From Bacteroidia bacterium (GTDB lineage Bacteria > Bacteroidota > Bacteroidia > Bacteroidales > Prolixibacteraceae), in the NCBI GenBank assembly GCA_026391655.1, contig JAPLDR010000022.1, forward strand, positions 1 through 64,000: DNA of 64,000 nucleotides. Direction: 5' to 3'. The position numbers and the translations under genes are program-made. Within the stretch, counting starts at the first letter, position 1. Each line of letters starts with the position of its first letter. The notes beneath the pieces are model-generated. The model worked only from the letters and a program-made list of their open reading frames with translations. It had not been told where the DNA came from and ran no database searches. Below are positions 54,856 through 63,373 of this stretch, in pieces.

Positions 54856-56088
54856 ATGGATAAAATTAAAGTTGGGGTATCCTCCGAAATTGGTTTGCTG
54901 GAAGGGGTCATCCTTCATACACCAGGTCACGAAGTTGAGAACATGACACCCGAGAATGCCCAGCGGGCACTCTACAGCGACATTTTAAACCTTTCGGTCG
55001 CAACAAAAGAGTATGTACATTTGAAAGGGGTGTTGGAGAAGGTGACCCACACTTTTGAAGTCAAAGATTTATTAAGGGAGACGATTGAAGATGACCGTAT
55101 TAAAGAGGATCTCGTAAGGAGGATTTGCATACAGGAAGATGCCGCCTCTGAAGTTGAATTCTTACTCAATACTCCGAATACTCTGCTTGCCATTCAATTG
55201 ATTGAAGGCGTTGTGCTACGGCGCGACAATCTGACCCGTTTCCTGAGCAAGGAACGTTATTCGATGCGTCCTTTGCATAACTTTCTCTTTACACGCGATG
55301 CCTCCATGACACTTTGGGACGAAGTCCTGATTGGTAAAATGGCCAGTAAAGTTCGTGAGCGGGAGCCGTTGATTATGGAGGCGATCTTTAAGAATCATCC
55401 GGCTTTTAGTGTAAAAACGATAAATCCGGCAACGCTCACCGCAAATTTGGGTAGTTTTCCAAATGCCACTATCGAAGGTGGTGATGTTCAGATTGCCCGT
55501 GAAGATGTTTTGGTGGTGGGAACGGGCTCGCGAACCTCAACTGAAGGGATCGACTACCTCATTGAAGTGATTAAGGCAAAGAAGACAAGTCAGAAACATA
55601 TTATAATACAGGAACTTCCAGATAGTCCTGAATCATTTATCCACCTCGATATGACTTTCACATTTCTGGATAAAGATGTCTGTATGGTATACGATCCTCT
55701 AATACTCAAAAACAATAAGTTTCATACTATTCAAATCACTATTGATAATGGGAAAGTTAATAGTATTGGTTTTAATCTCGACCCCGTGTTTTGCGGAGGT
55801 AAGCAGGATCCATGGATTATGGAGCGGGAACAATGGCACAGCGGAGCAAATTTTTTTGCATTCGCCCCTGGCAAAGTGATTGGTTATGAACGCAATGATT
55901 ATACACTCGACGAGATGAGTAAACACGGTTTCGAAATTATCCGGGCGGTTGATTTAATCGAAAACAGGGTTAACCCTGACGATTTTCAAAAGGCTGTGAT
56001 CACGATTCCGGGTTCCGAGCTTGCAAGAGGAGGTGGTGGCGCTCGCTGTATGACGATGCCAATATGCCGGCAAAAGGTTGATTGGTAG
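54856..56088 (+). CDS. arcA: Arginine deiminase
   Basis: 410 aa, the usual length. Motifs: SEIGLLEGVILHTPGHE at the start, LFTRDASM, IEGGDVQ, HLDMTFTF and the C-terminal catalytic-cysteine segment ARGGGGARCMTMPI (Cys about 398). It hydrolyses arginine to citrulline and ammonia. No arcB, arcC or arginine/ornithine exchanger lies nearby, so ATP-yielding fermentation would need genes elsewhere. Confidence 0.95.
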   Translation: MDKIKVGVSSEIGLLEGVILHTPGHEVENMTPENAQRALYSDILNLSVATKEYVHLKGVLEKVTHTFEVKDLLRETIEDDRIKEDLVRRICIQEDAASEVEFLLNTPNTLLAIQLIEGVVLRRDNLTRFLSKERYSMRPLHNFLFTRDASMTLWDEVLIGKMASKVREREPLIMEAIFKNHPAFSVKTINPATLTANLGSFPNATIEGGDVQIAREDVLVVGTGSRTSTEGIDYLIEVIKAKKTSQKHIIIQELPDSPESFIHLDMTFTFLDKDVCMVYDPLILKNNKFHTIQITIDNGKVNSIGFNLDPVFCGGKQDPWIMEREQWHSGANFFAFAPGKVIGYERNDYTLDEMSKHGFEIIRAVDLIENRVNPDDFQKAVITIPGSELARGGGGARCMTMPICRQKVDW

Positions 56089-56102
56089 ATATTATCCGAA
56101 AA

Positions 56103-56208
56103 AAGTATTGTTTATCCGCTACGCGGAATTGTATAAACTTTGTTTTATTGATCTACAATACTTTATCTGCTACGCGGAAAGTTCTCCATAGGAAAATAAG
56201 TATTGTAG
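56103..56208. repeat. Repeat cluster with competing inverted repeats
   Basis: TTTATCCGCTACGCGGAA (56111-56128) and TTTATCTGCTACGCGGAA (56162-56179) are near-identical direct copies containing a small hairpin. CTACAATACTT (56153-56163) is inverted at 56198-56208 (AAGTATTGTAG), and its CAATACTT half could instead pair with AAGTATTG at 56103-56110, giving mutually exclusive folds. A third copy of the CCGCTACGCGG core is near 180-192. Confidence 0.55.
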
Positions 56209-56326
56209 AATTACAACCCTATGTTGCAGATTACCTCGTAGAGGTTAAACAAAATAGACCAATCCAGGAGCTTTGTCAGAATTTGACCAGACACTCCTGA
56301 TAACGTTATAATTCAGTTTTTCAATC
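56209..56326. other. Spacer before the SpoU gene with a nested inverted repeat
   Basis: CAGGAG (56265-56270) and CTCCTG (56294-56299) flank a smaller GTCA/TGAC pair. There is no T-run. No gene is seen. Confidence 0.35.
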
Positions 56327-56857
56327 ATGCGCAAACTAAATAACGAAGAGCTTCCCCGACTTTCAGTAGATGATTTCAAACAAGCCGGGAAATTACCAAT
56401 TGTGGTGGTACTCGACAATGTAAGAAGCTGTAATAACGTGGGTTCTGTTTTCCGCACCTCTGATGCGTTGCTTGTCAGAAAAATCTGCCTGTGCGGAATT
56501 ACAGCAATTCCTCCGGATAAAGAGATTCATAAAACTGCCCTCGGAGCAGAGAACAGTGTCGATTGGGAATACTTTAAAACGACCGAAGAGGCTTTAGAAT
56601 TACTCAAAAAAGAGCGGTATACAATTATTGCCATTGAACAAGTCGAAGGGAGTATTTCGCTTCATGATTACCTTCCGGCACCGGGAGAAAAACTGGCACT
56701 GATCTTTGGCAACGAAGTAAAAGGGGTGCAGCAGGAGGTAGTCAATCTTTGCGATAAAACCATTGAAATTCCGCAGTTTGGCACCAAACACTCCTTTAAT
56801 ATTGCCGTAAGTGCTGGAATTGTGCTTTGGGATTTATTCAATAAGTTGAAACATTAG
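56327..56857 (+). CDS. TrmH/SpoU family RNA 2'-O-methyltransferase
   Basis: 176 aa. Motif 1 VVVLDNVRSCNNVGSVFRTSDA, recognised by SCNNVGSVFRTSDA; motif 2 LALIFGNEVKGV; motif 3 IEIPQFGTKHSFNIAVSAGI, which form the SPOUT knot and SAM pocket. It methylates a ribose in tRNA or rRNA; the target is not predictable from the short form. Convergent with the toxin gene that follows. Confidence 0.92.
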   Translation: MRKLNNEELPRLSVDDFKQAGKLPIVVVLDNVRSCNNVGSVFRTSDALLVRKICLCGITAIPPDKEIHKTALGAENSVDWEYFKTTEEALELLKKERYTIIAIEQVEGSISLHDYLPAPGEKLALIFGNEVKGVQQEVVNLCDKTIEIPQFGTKHSFNIAVSAGIVLWDLFNKLKH

Positions 56858-56869
56858 TAAGCTGAAACT

Positions 56870-57178
56870 TTATTTTTTCATCAATTCTAAAAGAATTTTC
56901 GGGTCTTGCCGATTATCCCAGAATGCAGTAATGATTAATTTATCCTCTGTCAACTTGTAAAAAAGACTAAAATGCCCCATTGCAGATTCTCTGGTTTCGG
57001 GATAAGTGGTTGATTTAAATGATTCAGGACGTCTTAAAATAATTTGTATTCGGTCTGCTGTTAACCTGATTATTTCTTCAGCATAGCTGGTCGAACCATT
57101 ACGCTTGATCCAGTATCTCAAAACCTCTCTTCTTTGTTTTGCTGCTGTTTCAGTCCAAACTACATTTCTTTTAGCCAT
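56870..57178 (-). CDS. RelE/ParE family toxin
   Basis: 102 aa. VVWTETAAKQRREVLRYWIKRN at the start (core RREVLRYWIKRNGS), then RIQIILRRPESFKSTTYPETR and the C-terminal FWDNRQDP, which is a ParE-type ending. It overlaps its antitoxin gene by 19 nt on the same strand, antitoxin first. Either gyrase poisoning (ParE) or mRNA cleavage (RelE) is possible. Confidence 0.88.
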   Translation of the reverse strand: MAKRNVVWTETAAKQRREVLRYWIKRNGSTSYAEEIIRLTADRIQIILRRPESFKSTTYPETRESAMGHFSLFYKLTEDKLIITAFWDNRQDPKILLELMKK

Positions 57179-57402
57179 TGCAAATCGTCTTTGTCTAATT
57201 GGCTTTGAGAAATTAAACTTCCATTTTTAATATCATTGTCACTTAATTGAAGCATTAATATTTGTTCTTCAGTTAATTTTACGGTGTCATTGTCAACGGA
57301 ACTCTTATTAACCAACTGATAAAGTGCAGATAGATAATCCTTATTATTAATTGTCAAAAGTTTGTCAATGATGTTATTTCTCAAGATGTCTGTTGTTCTC
57401 AT
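57160..57402 (-). CDS. Antitoxin of the ParE-type pair
   Basis: 80 aa, upstream of and overlapping the toxin. The N-terminus TTDILRNNIIDKLLTINNKDYL and the C-terminus SQSQLDKDDLQWLKEM fit small antitoxins paired with ParE-like toxins in Bacteroidota. Its last 20 codons are copied at 61641-61700. Confidence 0.82.
   Translation of the reverse strand: MRTTDILRNNIIDKLLTINNKDYLSALYQLVNKSSVDNDTVKLTEEQILMLQLSDNDIKNGSLISQSQLDKDDLQWLKEM
57171..57230 (-). repeat. Duplicated antitoxin segment, source copy
   Basis: 60 nt covering the antitoxin C-terminus, matching 61641-61700 at 56 of 60 positions in the same orientation. Confidence 0.85.
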
Positions 57403-57484
57403 TACTTTAAAGTTTTATCAAATATCTTAATTTTCTTTCTTACCGCATAATATTGCTTCATTTATTTACTTTGCAACCAAGCTG

Positions 57485-60019
57485 TCAAATGTTTTCTACA
57501 TTTCCTGTCCGCTTCAAAATTCCCCATAACGCCAACTCACCTTTAATTGCCCTCAAATAACCTTTTATCAAAACATACCACAACAATTGCCGGTAAAGAA
57601 TTCTTTGCAAAAAAAGATTATAGGCATCGCGCAGTTTGAATTTTTCGCCATCGTAACGGAAAGCTAAAGATGAGATTACAACATCGAGCAGGTAATAGCC
57701 GAAATAAAGAATTACAATCACCCCCGGTTTTGGCATAAAAAACGAAAGGAGCAATGTAATATCTACAATTGGCGACAATATGGGCAGAATGAGTTGGAAA
57801 ACCAGCATATTGGGTAATGCCACCCATCCCAGGTTTGCTTTTTTTGTGGAGAATAACATGTCGCGGTGTTTCCAAAAGGTTTGCATAATCCCGAAAGTCC
57901 AGCGGAAACGCTGTTTTAACAACATTCCCATTGTTTCCGGTACCTCAGTGAAAGCAAGCGCTTCGTTGCAGGTCCGTATTTTGTATCCGGCACGCAACAA
58001 TCTTATAGTGAGGTCACAATCTTCAGCGAGGGTGTCTGTAGTAAACATTCCCACATTTTGAACAGCCTCACGTTTGAAAGCACCGATTGCCCCCGGTATA
58101 ACCATAATGGCATTCAGTCTGTCGAAAGCGCGACGGTCAAAATTCTGACTTGTAATATATTCGATCGACTGCCAACGGGTTAAAAGATTGTTGCGATTTC
58201 CGACTTTAACATTGCCGGCAACTGCTGCCACCAACGGATCAGAAAAATAAGCCACCATGCGCGAAACGGCATCAGACTTTAATACCGTATCAGCATCTAT
58301 GCAAACCAGAATATCACCTGTTGCGAAACTGATTCCGTAGTTCAAGGCCGATGCTTTACCCCCATTCGGTTTGGTGTATACCTTCACTTTAGGATGATTT
58401 CCATAAAGGGCTTCGATATTTTTATAGGTGTTATCCTTCGATCCATCGTCAATAAAAATAATCTCAATATCCGGATAATCAGCATGAAGCAGATTCTCGA
58501 CTGTTTTTGGAGCGGTTAATTCTTCATTATAACCCGGAACGATAATACTTACCTTATGCAAAGCACCAGGTATCCTATCATGTAAATGTTTTTTTGAAGC
58601 TCTTTTCTGCCGAATGGCCAGTATCGCAAGGGTTTTGATTTTTAACAATGAGAGTAACATGGCCAGAAAGAATATGGCAGACAACACCCTGTTAAAATAA
58701 TACCCGACCTTGAAAACTGATGCATCGGCAGTTTCGAGATATCTGTTGTAAGCGTCTTTTGGTGCGGGCATCAAATCATCACGCTTTTTATTGAGCAGCT
58801 TTGCCAGGCTGATAAACTGGTATCCATTTGATTTGTAATACCCGATAATGCGTGGCAATGCTTTGATCGTAGCTTCACGATTGCCACCTGCATCGTGAAG
58901 GAGCATAATGTTTCCAAGTCCCTGCTCTCTTATTGCTCTTTCAACAAGAGTATCTGCCGAAACGCCAATCTGCCAGTCATTCGGATCAATGGATGATCCA
59001 ATGGTAAGATAACCTTCGTTTTTCGCTGTGTAAATAGGTTTGATCTGTACTGGATTAGTTGGTTCAGCATCGGTATTGTAAGGGGGTCTGAATAGTATAG
59101 TTGCATGTCCTGTAATACTTTCGATAATGTAACCAGTTGAGCGTAGTTCGAGTTTTAGCCGATCGTCAGAAACCAGTTCAAGGTTGGGATGTAAAAAAGT
59201 ATGATTACCAATTTCATGACCTTCATTATAGATTCGATTAACGAGCGGGAGGTTTTGCTCGGCATTGATACCAGTAATAAAAAATACCGCCGGCACTTTA
59301 AATTCACTTAAAATATCCAGGATACGTGGAGTATATCTTTCATCAGGTCCATCATCAAAAGTCAACACAATCTTTTTCAGCGATTCTCCTGCCTTATTGA
59401 TGACATAACTTGAAGGAAGACTTTGGTAATCTTCCCCTGCGATAAGTTTCTCTTTTTTGTCCAATTGAATATTGATCAATCCTGGTTGTGGTGTACTTAT
59501 AATATTCAGAACTTCTCCCGCACCCACATAGTCAACGCCATATGATGTTTGAGCATTCGATATAATATTGCTATTGAAAATATCATCAGACAATGCTTTT
59601 TCAGAGAGATCGAGGTGGAAGAATTCCCATAATCTTTGATCTTCAGAGCCTAAACGCCAGATCGCAACTCCCGATGTTTGAAAATCGGCTGCCGTACGCA
59701 TGGCATTGAAAGCTGTAGCAGCATCAGCAAAATGTACATGATGAATGGTATCATTTTCGTCGGAATATTCGTAACTCAGATTATAGGTATTATTGTCAAA
59801 CTTTACTTTCCCTTCGCTTTCAAGCGCTGTTGATATGGCTTCCTGATAAGTAACATCCACACCCTCGTAACCCGTTTCCCAGTCGTATCCATATGCAGCA
59901 ATAAGGAGCAACTGGTCCCGCATCTGATGATGCGTTATGCTGATCATATCCCATAAGGAACAGAAAATCGTTATATTTTGCAAGCGCTTCAACATTATAA
60001 TCCTCATTGAAAGGGGCAA
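57485..60019 (-). CDS. NodB deacetylase - GT2 glycosyltransferase part of a broken GH18-NodB-GT2 gene
   Basis: 844 aa open frame. The first 35 residues come from the wrong frame; homology begins at AAYGYDWETGYEG, the end of the GH18-like domain. NodB deacetylase, about 215-400: LTFDDGPDE, HEIGNHTFLHP, LFRPPYN, LLHDAGG. Membrane helices about 440-460. GT2, about 490-720: FIDDGSKDNT, DADTVLKSD, EDCDLTIRLL and QRFRW; further helices to the end. This is the domain set of fused PgaB/PgaC-like synthases for beta-1,6-N-acetylglucosamine-type polysaccharide. Together with the upstream frame it should be one protein of about 1100 residues. Function is in doubt because the two frames no longer join. 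Confidence 0.85.
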   Translation of the reverse strand: MPLSMRIIMLKRLQNITIFCSLWDMISITHHQMRDQLLLIAAYGYDWETGYEGVDVTYQEAISTALESEGKVKFDNNTYNLSYEYSDENDTIHHVHFADAATAFNAMRTAADFQTSGVAIWRLGSEDQRLWEFFHLDLSEKALSDDIFNSNIISNAQTSYGVDYVGAGEVLNIISTPQPGLINIQLDKKEKLIAGEDYQSLPSSYVINKAGESLKKIVLTFDDGPDERYTPRILDILSEFKVPAVFFITGINAEQNLPLVNRIYNEGHEIGNHTFLHPNLELVSDDRLKLELRSTGYIIESITGHATILFRPPYNTDAEPTNPVQIKPIYTAKNEGYLTIGSSIDPNDWQIGVSADTLVERAIREQGLGNIMLLHDAGGNREATIKALPRIIGYYKSNGYQFISLAKLLNKKRDDLMPAPKDAYNRYLETADASVFKVGYYFNRVLSAIFFLAMLLSLLKIKTLAILAIRQKRASKKHLHDRIPGALHKVSIIVPGYNEELTAPKTVENLLHADYPDIEIIFIDDGSKDNTYKNIEALYGNHPKVKVYTKPNGGKASALNYGISFATGDILVCIDADTVLKSDAVSRMVAYFSDPLVAAVAGNVKVGNRNNLLTRWQSIEYITSQNFDRRAFDRLNAIMVIPGAIGAFKREAVQNVGMFTTDTLAEDCDLTIRLLRAGYKIRTCNEALAFTEVPETMGMLLKQRFRWTFGIMQTFWKHRDMLFSTKKANLGWVALPNMLVFQLILPILSPIVDITLLLSFFMPKPGVIVILYFGYYLLDVVISSLAFRYDGEKFKLRDAYNLFLQRILYRQLLWYVLIKGYLRAIKGELALWGILKRTGNVENI

Positions 60020-60779
60020 TATCCTGTGTGACGATGTAATCTTTCGGGTGAAGTTTTTCGTACAACTCTTTCTGAAAAGCGATCATGTACTCATCGGTTG
60101 TCTCTTTCAACTCCTCAAAATCGATATTAACACCGTTGAATTTATATTGGTCGAGGATGATAACCAGGTTGTTGATCAGATTTTTCCGTCTTAAAGGTGA
60201 AATGATAATGCGATGGACATTATTTCCAACCCAGACATTGTTGGAATAGTTTGTCAGCATCGGAACAATGGCCATATGGTTCTTCCTCATAATATTAAGT
60301 GCAGAAGTATCAATATCGGATGTAATATTACCCAAGGTATCCTTAATTGACAACCACTCAGGTAGTACCATATTTATTTTTGAGGCATTTTGTTTGAGTG
60401 AATATTTTGACTGAATATCCCAATTGACATAAAACCCAGCTCTAACCGGCTTATATTTTCGTACTTCACCCGGAAGTACTTTGTCTATTTTGTAAAAGTC
60501 GTGTCCCTCGTGCAACCTGGCTTCTTTTGCAAGATCAACAAACCGTTTTGTTTCAGCCAATTGAATATCTTCGCTCTTGTATTTTGTATTTTCTTTCTGC
60601 GAAAGGACAAGCTGTTCACGCAAGGATGGTAATTTAAAGACCTGTTTGTGGAAAAGAGAGATAAGGATGGAAGCAACACCGATCAGCAAAATGATGGCAA
60701 ATATTTTTACTGCCCACAAAAAGCGTTTCCACCGGGACGGACTTGATGAATAAAATACTGGTTTTGACGTTGAATCCAT
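59820..60779 (-). CDS. GH18-like N-terminal part of the broken GH18-NodB-GT2 gene
   Basis: 319 aa from the ATG at 60779 (MDSTSKPVFYSSSPSRWKRF), the most plausible start; an upstream ATG at 60833 overlaps the Amj gene. A signal-anchor helix lies at residues about 20-45. The GH18-like domain follows, with the catalytic-type motif FNGVNIDFEE near 213-222 and FLMGYDQHNASSDAGPVA at the end. Reading then enters an unrelated 26-residue tail. The correct continuation (LLIAAYGYDWE) is in another frame, and about 25-30 residues normally present between these two motifs are absent, so a small deletion around 59905-59915 probably caused the break. Confidence 0.82.
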   Translation of the reverse strand: MDSTSKPVFYSSSPSRWKRFLWAVKIFAIILLIGVASILISLFHKQVFKLPSLREQLVLSQKENTKYKSEDIQLAETKRFVDLAKEARLHEGHDFYKIDKVLPGEVRKYKPVRAGFYVNWDIQSKYSLKQNASKINMVLPEWLSIKDTLGNITSDIDTSALNIMRKNHMAIVPMLTNYSNNVWVGNNVHRIIISPLRRKNLINNLVIILDQYKFNGVNIDFEELKETTDEYMIAFQKELYEKLHPKDYIVTQDIAPFNEDYNVEALAKYNDFLFLMGYDQHNASSDAGPVAPYCCIWIRLGNGLRGCGCYLSGSHINSA

Positions 60780-60807
60780 AACAAGATATTTTAGTATTAA
60801 TTCAATT

Positions 60808-61608
60808 CTACAAAATTCCCGAAAAGTAAGCAATCAGTTTTGCCGACGGGATAAAAATGATTTGCGCGACTAAAGTTCCAATAATTCTTGCCAAAACCAT
60901 ATAAACAATGTACTGACGGAACACCGATTCCTTGCATTTTCCAAGTACGACTTCATCGGTCATGATCGACAAATAGGGGTCAATAAAAACAAACAGTAAA
61001 ATTGTTGCAAATCCATTAATTACCGATGACAACGTGCTGGAAGTGGTCCGTAAATCGGGATTCAGATAACCTGCATATAATGATGAGATCACGCCGACTG
61101 TAATGATTGCAACGGCAATCACATTCATCAAAAATACCTTCCATGGAAAGTCGTGCTTAAAATCAATTTGTGTTAGATTCCGCATATCGGGAACGACAAA
61201 GCTCTCTTTGACATAGGTGATTCCCCCTTTGGTAAAACCGTGATATAACGTTTTGGGGACTGATTTATATACACTAAACCGATTTACCGCAACCGATAAA
61301 ATCCGCTGGAAAGTAGGAATTAATAATCCTCCCACAATGGTTGCGATGGTGCAAGAGAAGATAATCAGTTGGAAATCGATCAAATTACTGCCAACTCCCG
61401 ACTTAATATTCTTTTCAATAGTACTTGCAAGTAATGGAGCCTGAAATCCATTGGCTGTTCTCGAAATCAGCACCAAAATATTAAATAAAGCAAATGAAAT
61501 CGCAATCCTACCGGTTCTGATCCCGACAATTCTCACTGAATAGGAGAGAGTTGTGATTAGATTGATAAGAAATGTAAGAATGATTACAAAAATAATGGGG
61601 GTGGTCAT
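60808..61608 (-). CDS. Amj-type lipid II flippase family protein (DUF2837)
   Basis: 266 aa, about six membrane helices. TLSYSVRIVGIRTGRIAISFALFNILVLISR is the family region (core YSVRIVGIRTGRIAISFAL). Amj of Bacillus subtilis can replace MurJ in flipping the peptidoglycan precursor lipid II. A role with the downstream polysaccharide gene on the same strand is possible but unproven. It begins just past the copied antitoxin fragment. Confidence 0.85.
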   Translation of the reverse strand: MTTPIIFVIILTFLINLITTLSYSVRIVGIRTGRIAISFALFNILVLISRTANGFQAPLLASTIEKNIKSGVGSNLIDFQLIIFSCTIATIVGGLLIPTFQRILSVAVNRFSVYKSVPKTLYHGFTKGGITYVKESFVVPDMRNLTQIDFKHDFPWKVFLMNVIAVAIITVGVISSLYAGYLNPDLRTTSSTLSSVINGFATILLFVFIDPYLSIMTDEVVLGKCKESVFRQYIVYMVLARIIGTLVAQIIFIPSAKLIAYFSGIL

Positions 61609-61640
61609 TTGCTATAGGGCTTGTTTCGTGCGGTGTAATT

Positions 61641-61700
61641 TTAACCATTGCAAATCGTCTTTGTCTAACTGGCTTTGAGAAATTAAATTTCCGTTTTTAA
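61641..61700 (-). pseudogene. Orphan copy of an antitoxin C-terminus
   Basis: It encodes IKNGNLISQSQLDKDDLQWL in the minus frame, nearly identical to the end of the antitoxin at 57160 (56 of 60 bases). The frame continues a few codons (KLHRTKQAL) and stops. It begins at the stop codon of the second antitoxin gene, with no start of its own. Confidence 0.75.
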
Positions 61701-61703
61701 TTG

Positions 61704-61979
61704 TCAGATTGTCAAATCAATTTTATCCTCCAGATATTTATGAATTAACGCACTAACAATATTCTGGTGAGGAATGCCTATCTCTAATTCCTTTAGTTTC
61801 AGATTTCTCAAATCTTTTTCTGATATTCGTATACTTAACTCCGCCTTTCTCTCAATAGTGTCTTTTGCCGATTTAACAGCATTTTGCAAATCGATCTTTC
61901 TTGTTTTCGAAATCTTTAATTGATTATTATTGTGGCTTTGTAAAACGTCCAATTCTTCTTCATCCAGTTTTGTTTTCAT
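61704..61979 (-). CDS. Antitoxin-like protein of the second pair (CopG-like)
   Basis: 91 aa. SIRISEKDLRNLKLKELEIGIPHQNIVSALIHKYLEDK matches the C-terminal helix region of antitoxins that partner small BrnT/RelE-like toxins (core ISEKDLRNLKLKELEIG). Encoded 8 nt after its presumed toxin, toxin first. Confidence 0.78.
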   Translation of the reverse strand: MKTKLDEEELDVLQSHNNNQLKISKTRKIDLQNAVKSAKDTIERKAELSIRISEKDLRNLKLKELEIGIPHQNIVSALIHKYLEDKIDLTI

Positions 61980-61987
61980 CTTTGTCG

Positions 61988-62253
61988 CTATTTATGTTTT
62001 TTTGTCACTTTTCTACTTGGTATTATTGTTTTCAAAAATAATTCATCTTCGCTTTCGATAAATGGAATTAAATAAATGTAGTCATCTATTTCAATTTCAT
62101 AAATTTTCTGACCCGGATATTTGCTCTGGTTAGGGTGTTTGTAAACTTCTTTTATTTGATGATAAGCAATCGCCAAAATTACTTCTTCAAACGAAATGGC
62201 ACGATTCTCCTTTAACAATTATTCTTTTCAATGTTCCAATTATAAGGTTTTAT
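61988..62253 (-). pseudogene. BrnT/RelE-like toxin gene, probably frameshifted
   Basis: The open frame (76 aa, TTG start at 62218) has RAISFEEVILAI, HPNQSKYPGQKIYEIEIDDYIYL and FLKTIIPSRKVTKKHK, all typical of this small toxin family (core YPGQKIYEIEIDDYIYLIPF). The missing N-terminus is visible in another frame directly upstream: KPYNWNIEKNN (62219-62250), which would join as NNLLKEN if one base were restored near 62219. No ATG precedes it (ATA at 62251-62253). A functional toxin is unlikely unless the TTG start works. Confidence 0.5.
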
Positions 62254-62425
62254 CTCCTAAATTTACTATTACAAACTTAGTGATTTCTTGTTTACATTTA
62301 TTGACTTCAAATAGTATACATCCCCGAGTGTGTCTCATATTTCCGAATAGATAATACCTTATTATAGCAGATAAGTGGTTAGGGTTAGCTTACATTGTCA
62401 ACCGTAATTTCCTCAAATCACCTTT

Positions 62426-63373
62426 TTACGCAAACTGATCAAGCAATTCAATTCTTTTTTGGATGGGTGGATGGGTGGAGAAAAAGTTACCCAGCGAGAA
62501 TTTTTTCTCTTCGGGTTGTGGGTTTTCGATAAAGAGCTGTGCAACATCACGTCGCTGAACCGCTTCGATAAAAGGATCCTGGTCAATTTTGCGCAAGGCA
62601 TTGGCGAGTGCATAAGGTTTTCGGGTCATTTCGGCGGCACTGGCATCGGCCATATACTCGCGCGACCGCGAAATACCGAAACGGAGTAAAATAGCAATCA
62701 AATAGCAGACAGCCGAAACAACTATCACGACTAAAATTATCACGCCCCCATTTTTTCCCTTGCCTCTTGAAAGCGAGCCAAACCGAATACTTCGGAGTGC
62801 CATTTGGGCGATAAAAGTGAAAATTCCAACGAAGATGATGGAGATAATCATTAACCTGACATCGCGGTTGCGTATATGCGAGAGTTCGTGAGCGATTACC
62901 CCTTCAAGTTCGTCGTCATTCAGTTTATTGATGATTCCGCGCGAAAGCGAAACAGAATAGGAGCCTTCGCTGATTCCACTTGCGAATGCGTTGAGCGAAT
63001 CGTCTTCAATAACAAAGATCTGAGGGATCTTCATCCCTTTTGAGATGCAGAGGTTTTCAACAAGATTATAAACGCGCTTGTTCGACATGCGTTCGAGCGG
63101 TTTCGATCCTGTAGCCATATGGATCATCGAATTATGGAAAAACCAGGCAACTACAAACCAGATGGATGTCCCAATCAGCACAAACGGTACAATATTGATA
63201 AAAGAGTCGTTAATAGTTTGAATATCAATATTCTGTTGGGAATTCTGATAATAAGAAATAAAAAACATAATGGAATAAGTCATCCCAAGCAACACCGCCG
63301 GAAAAGCAATAATCAGGAGAAGACTATTGAAGTTGTTTCTCCTGATTTGTGTCTGTATGCCGACGTAAGTCAT
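62426..63373 (-). CDS. M48 family metalloprotease (HtpX-like)
   Basis: 315 aa. Two N-terminal membrane helices, then VIAHELSHIRNRD (HExxH zinc site) and a further Glu in SREYMADASAAE. HtpX-like enzymes degrade misfolded membrane proteins in the inner membrane. The stop/start overlap with lemA shows they form one operon, a common pair. Confidence 0.92.
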   Translation of the reverse strand: MTYVGIQTQIRRNNFNSLLLIIAFPAVLLGMTYSIMFFISYYQNSQQNIDIQTINDSFINIVPFVLIGTSIWFVVAWFFHNSMIHMATGSKPLERMSNKRVYNLVENLCISKGMKIPQIFVIEDDSLNAFASGISEGSYSVSLSRGIINKLNDDELEGVIAHELSHIRNRDVRLMIISIIFVGIFTFIAQMALRSIRFGSLSRGKGKNGGVIILVVIVVSAVCYLIAILLRFGISRSREYMADASAAEMTRKPYALANALRKIDQDPFIEAVQRRDVAQLFIENPQPEEKKFSLGNFFSTHPPIQKRIELLDQFA

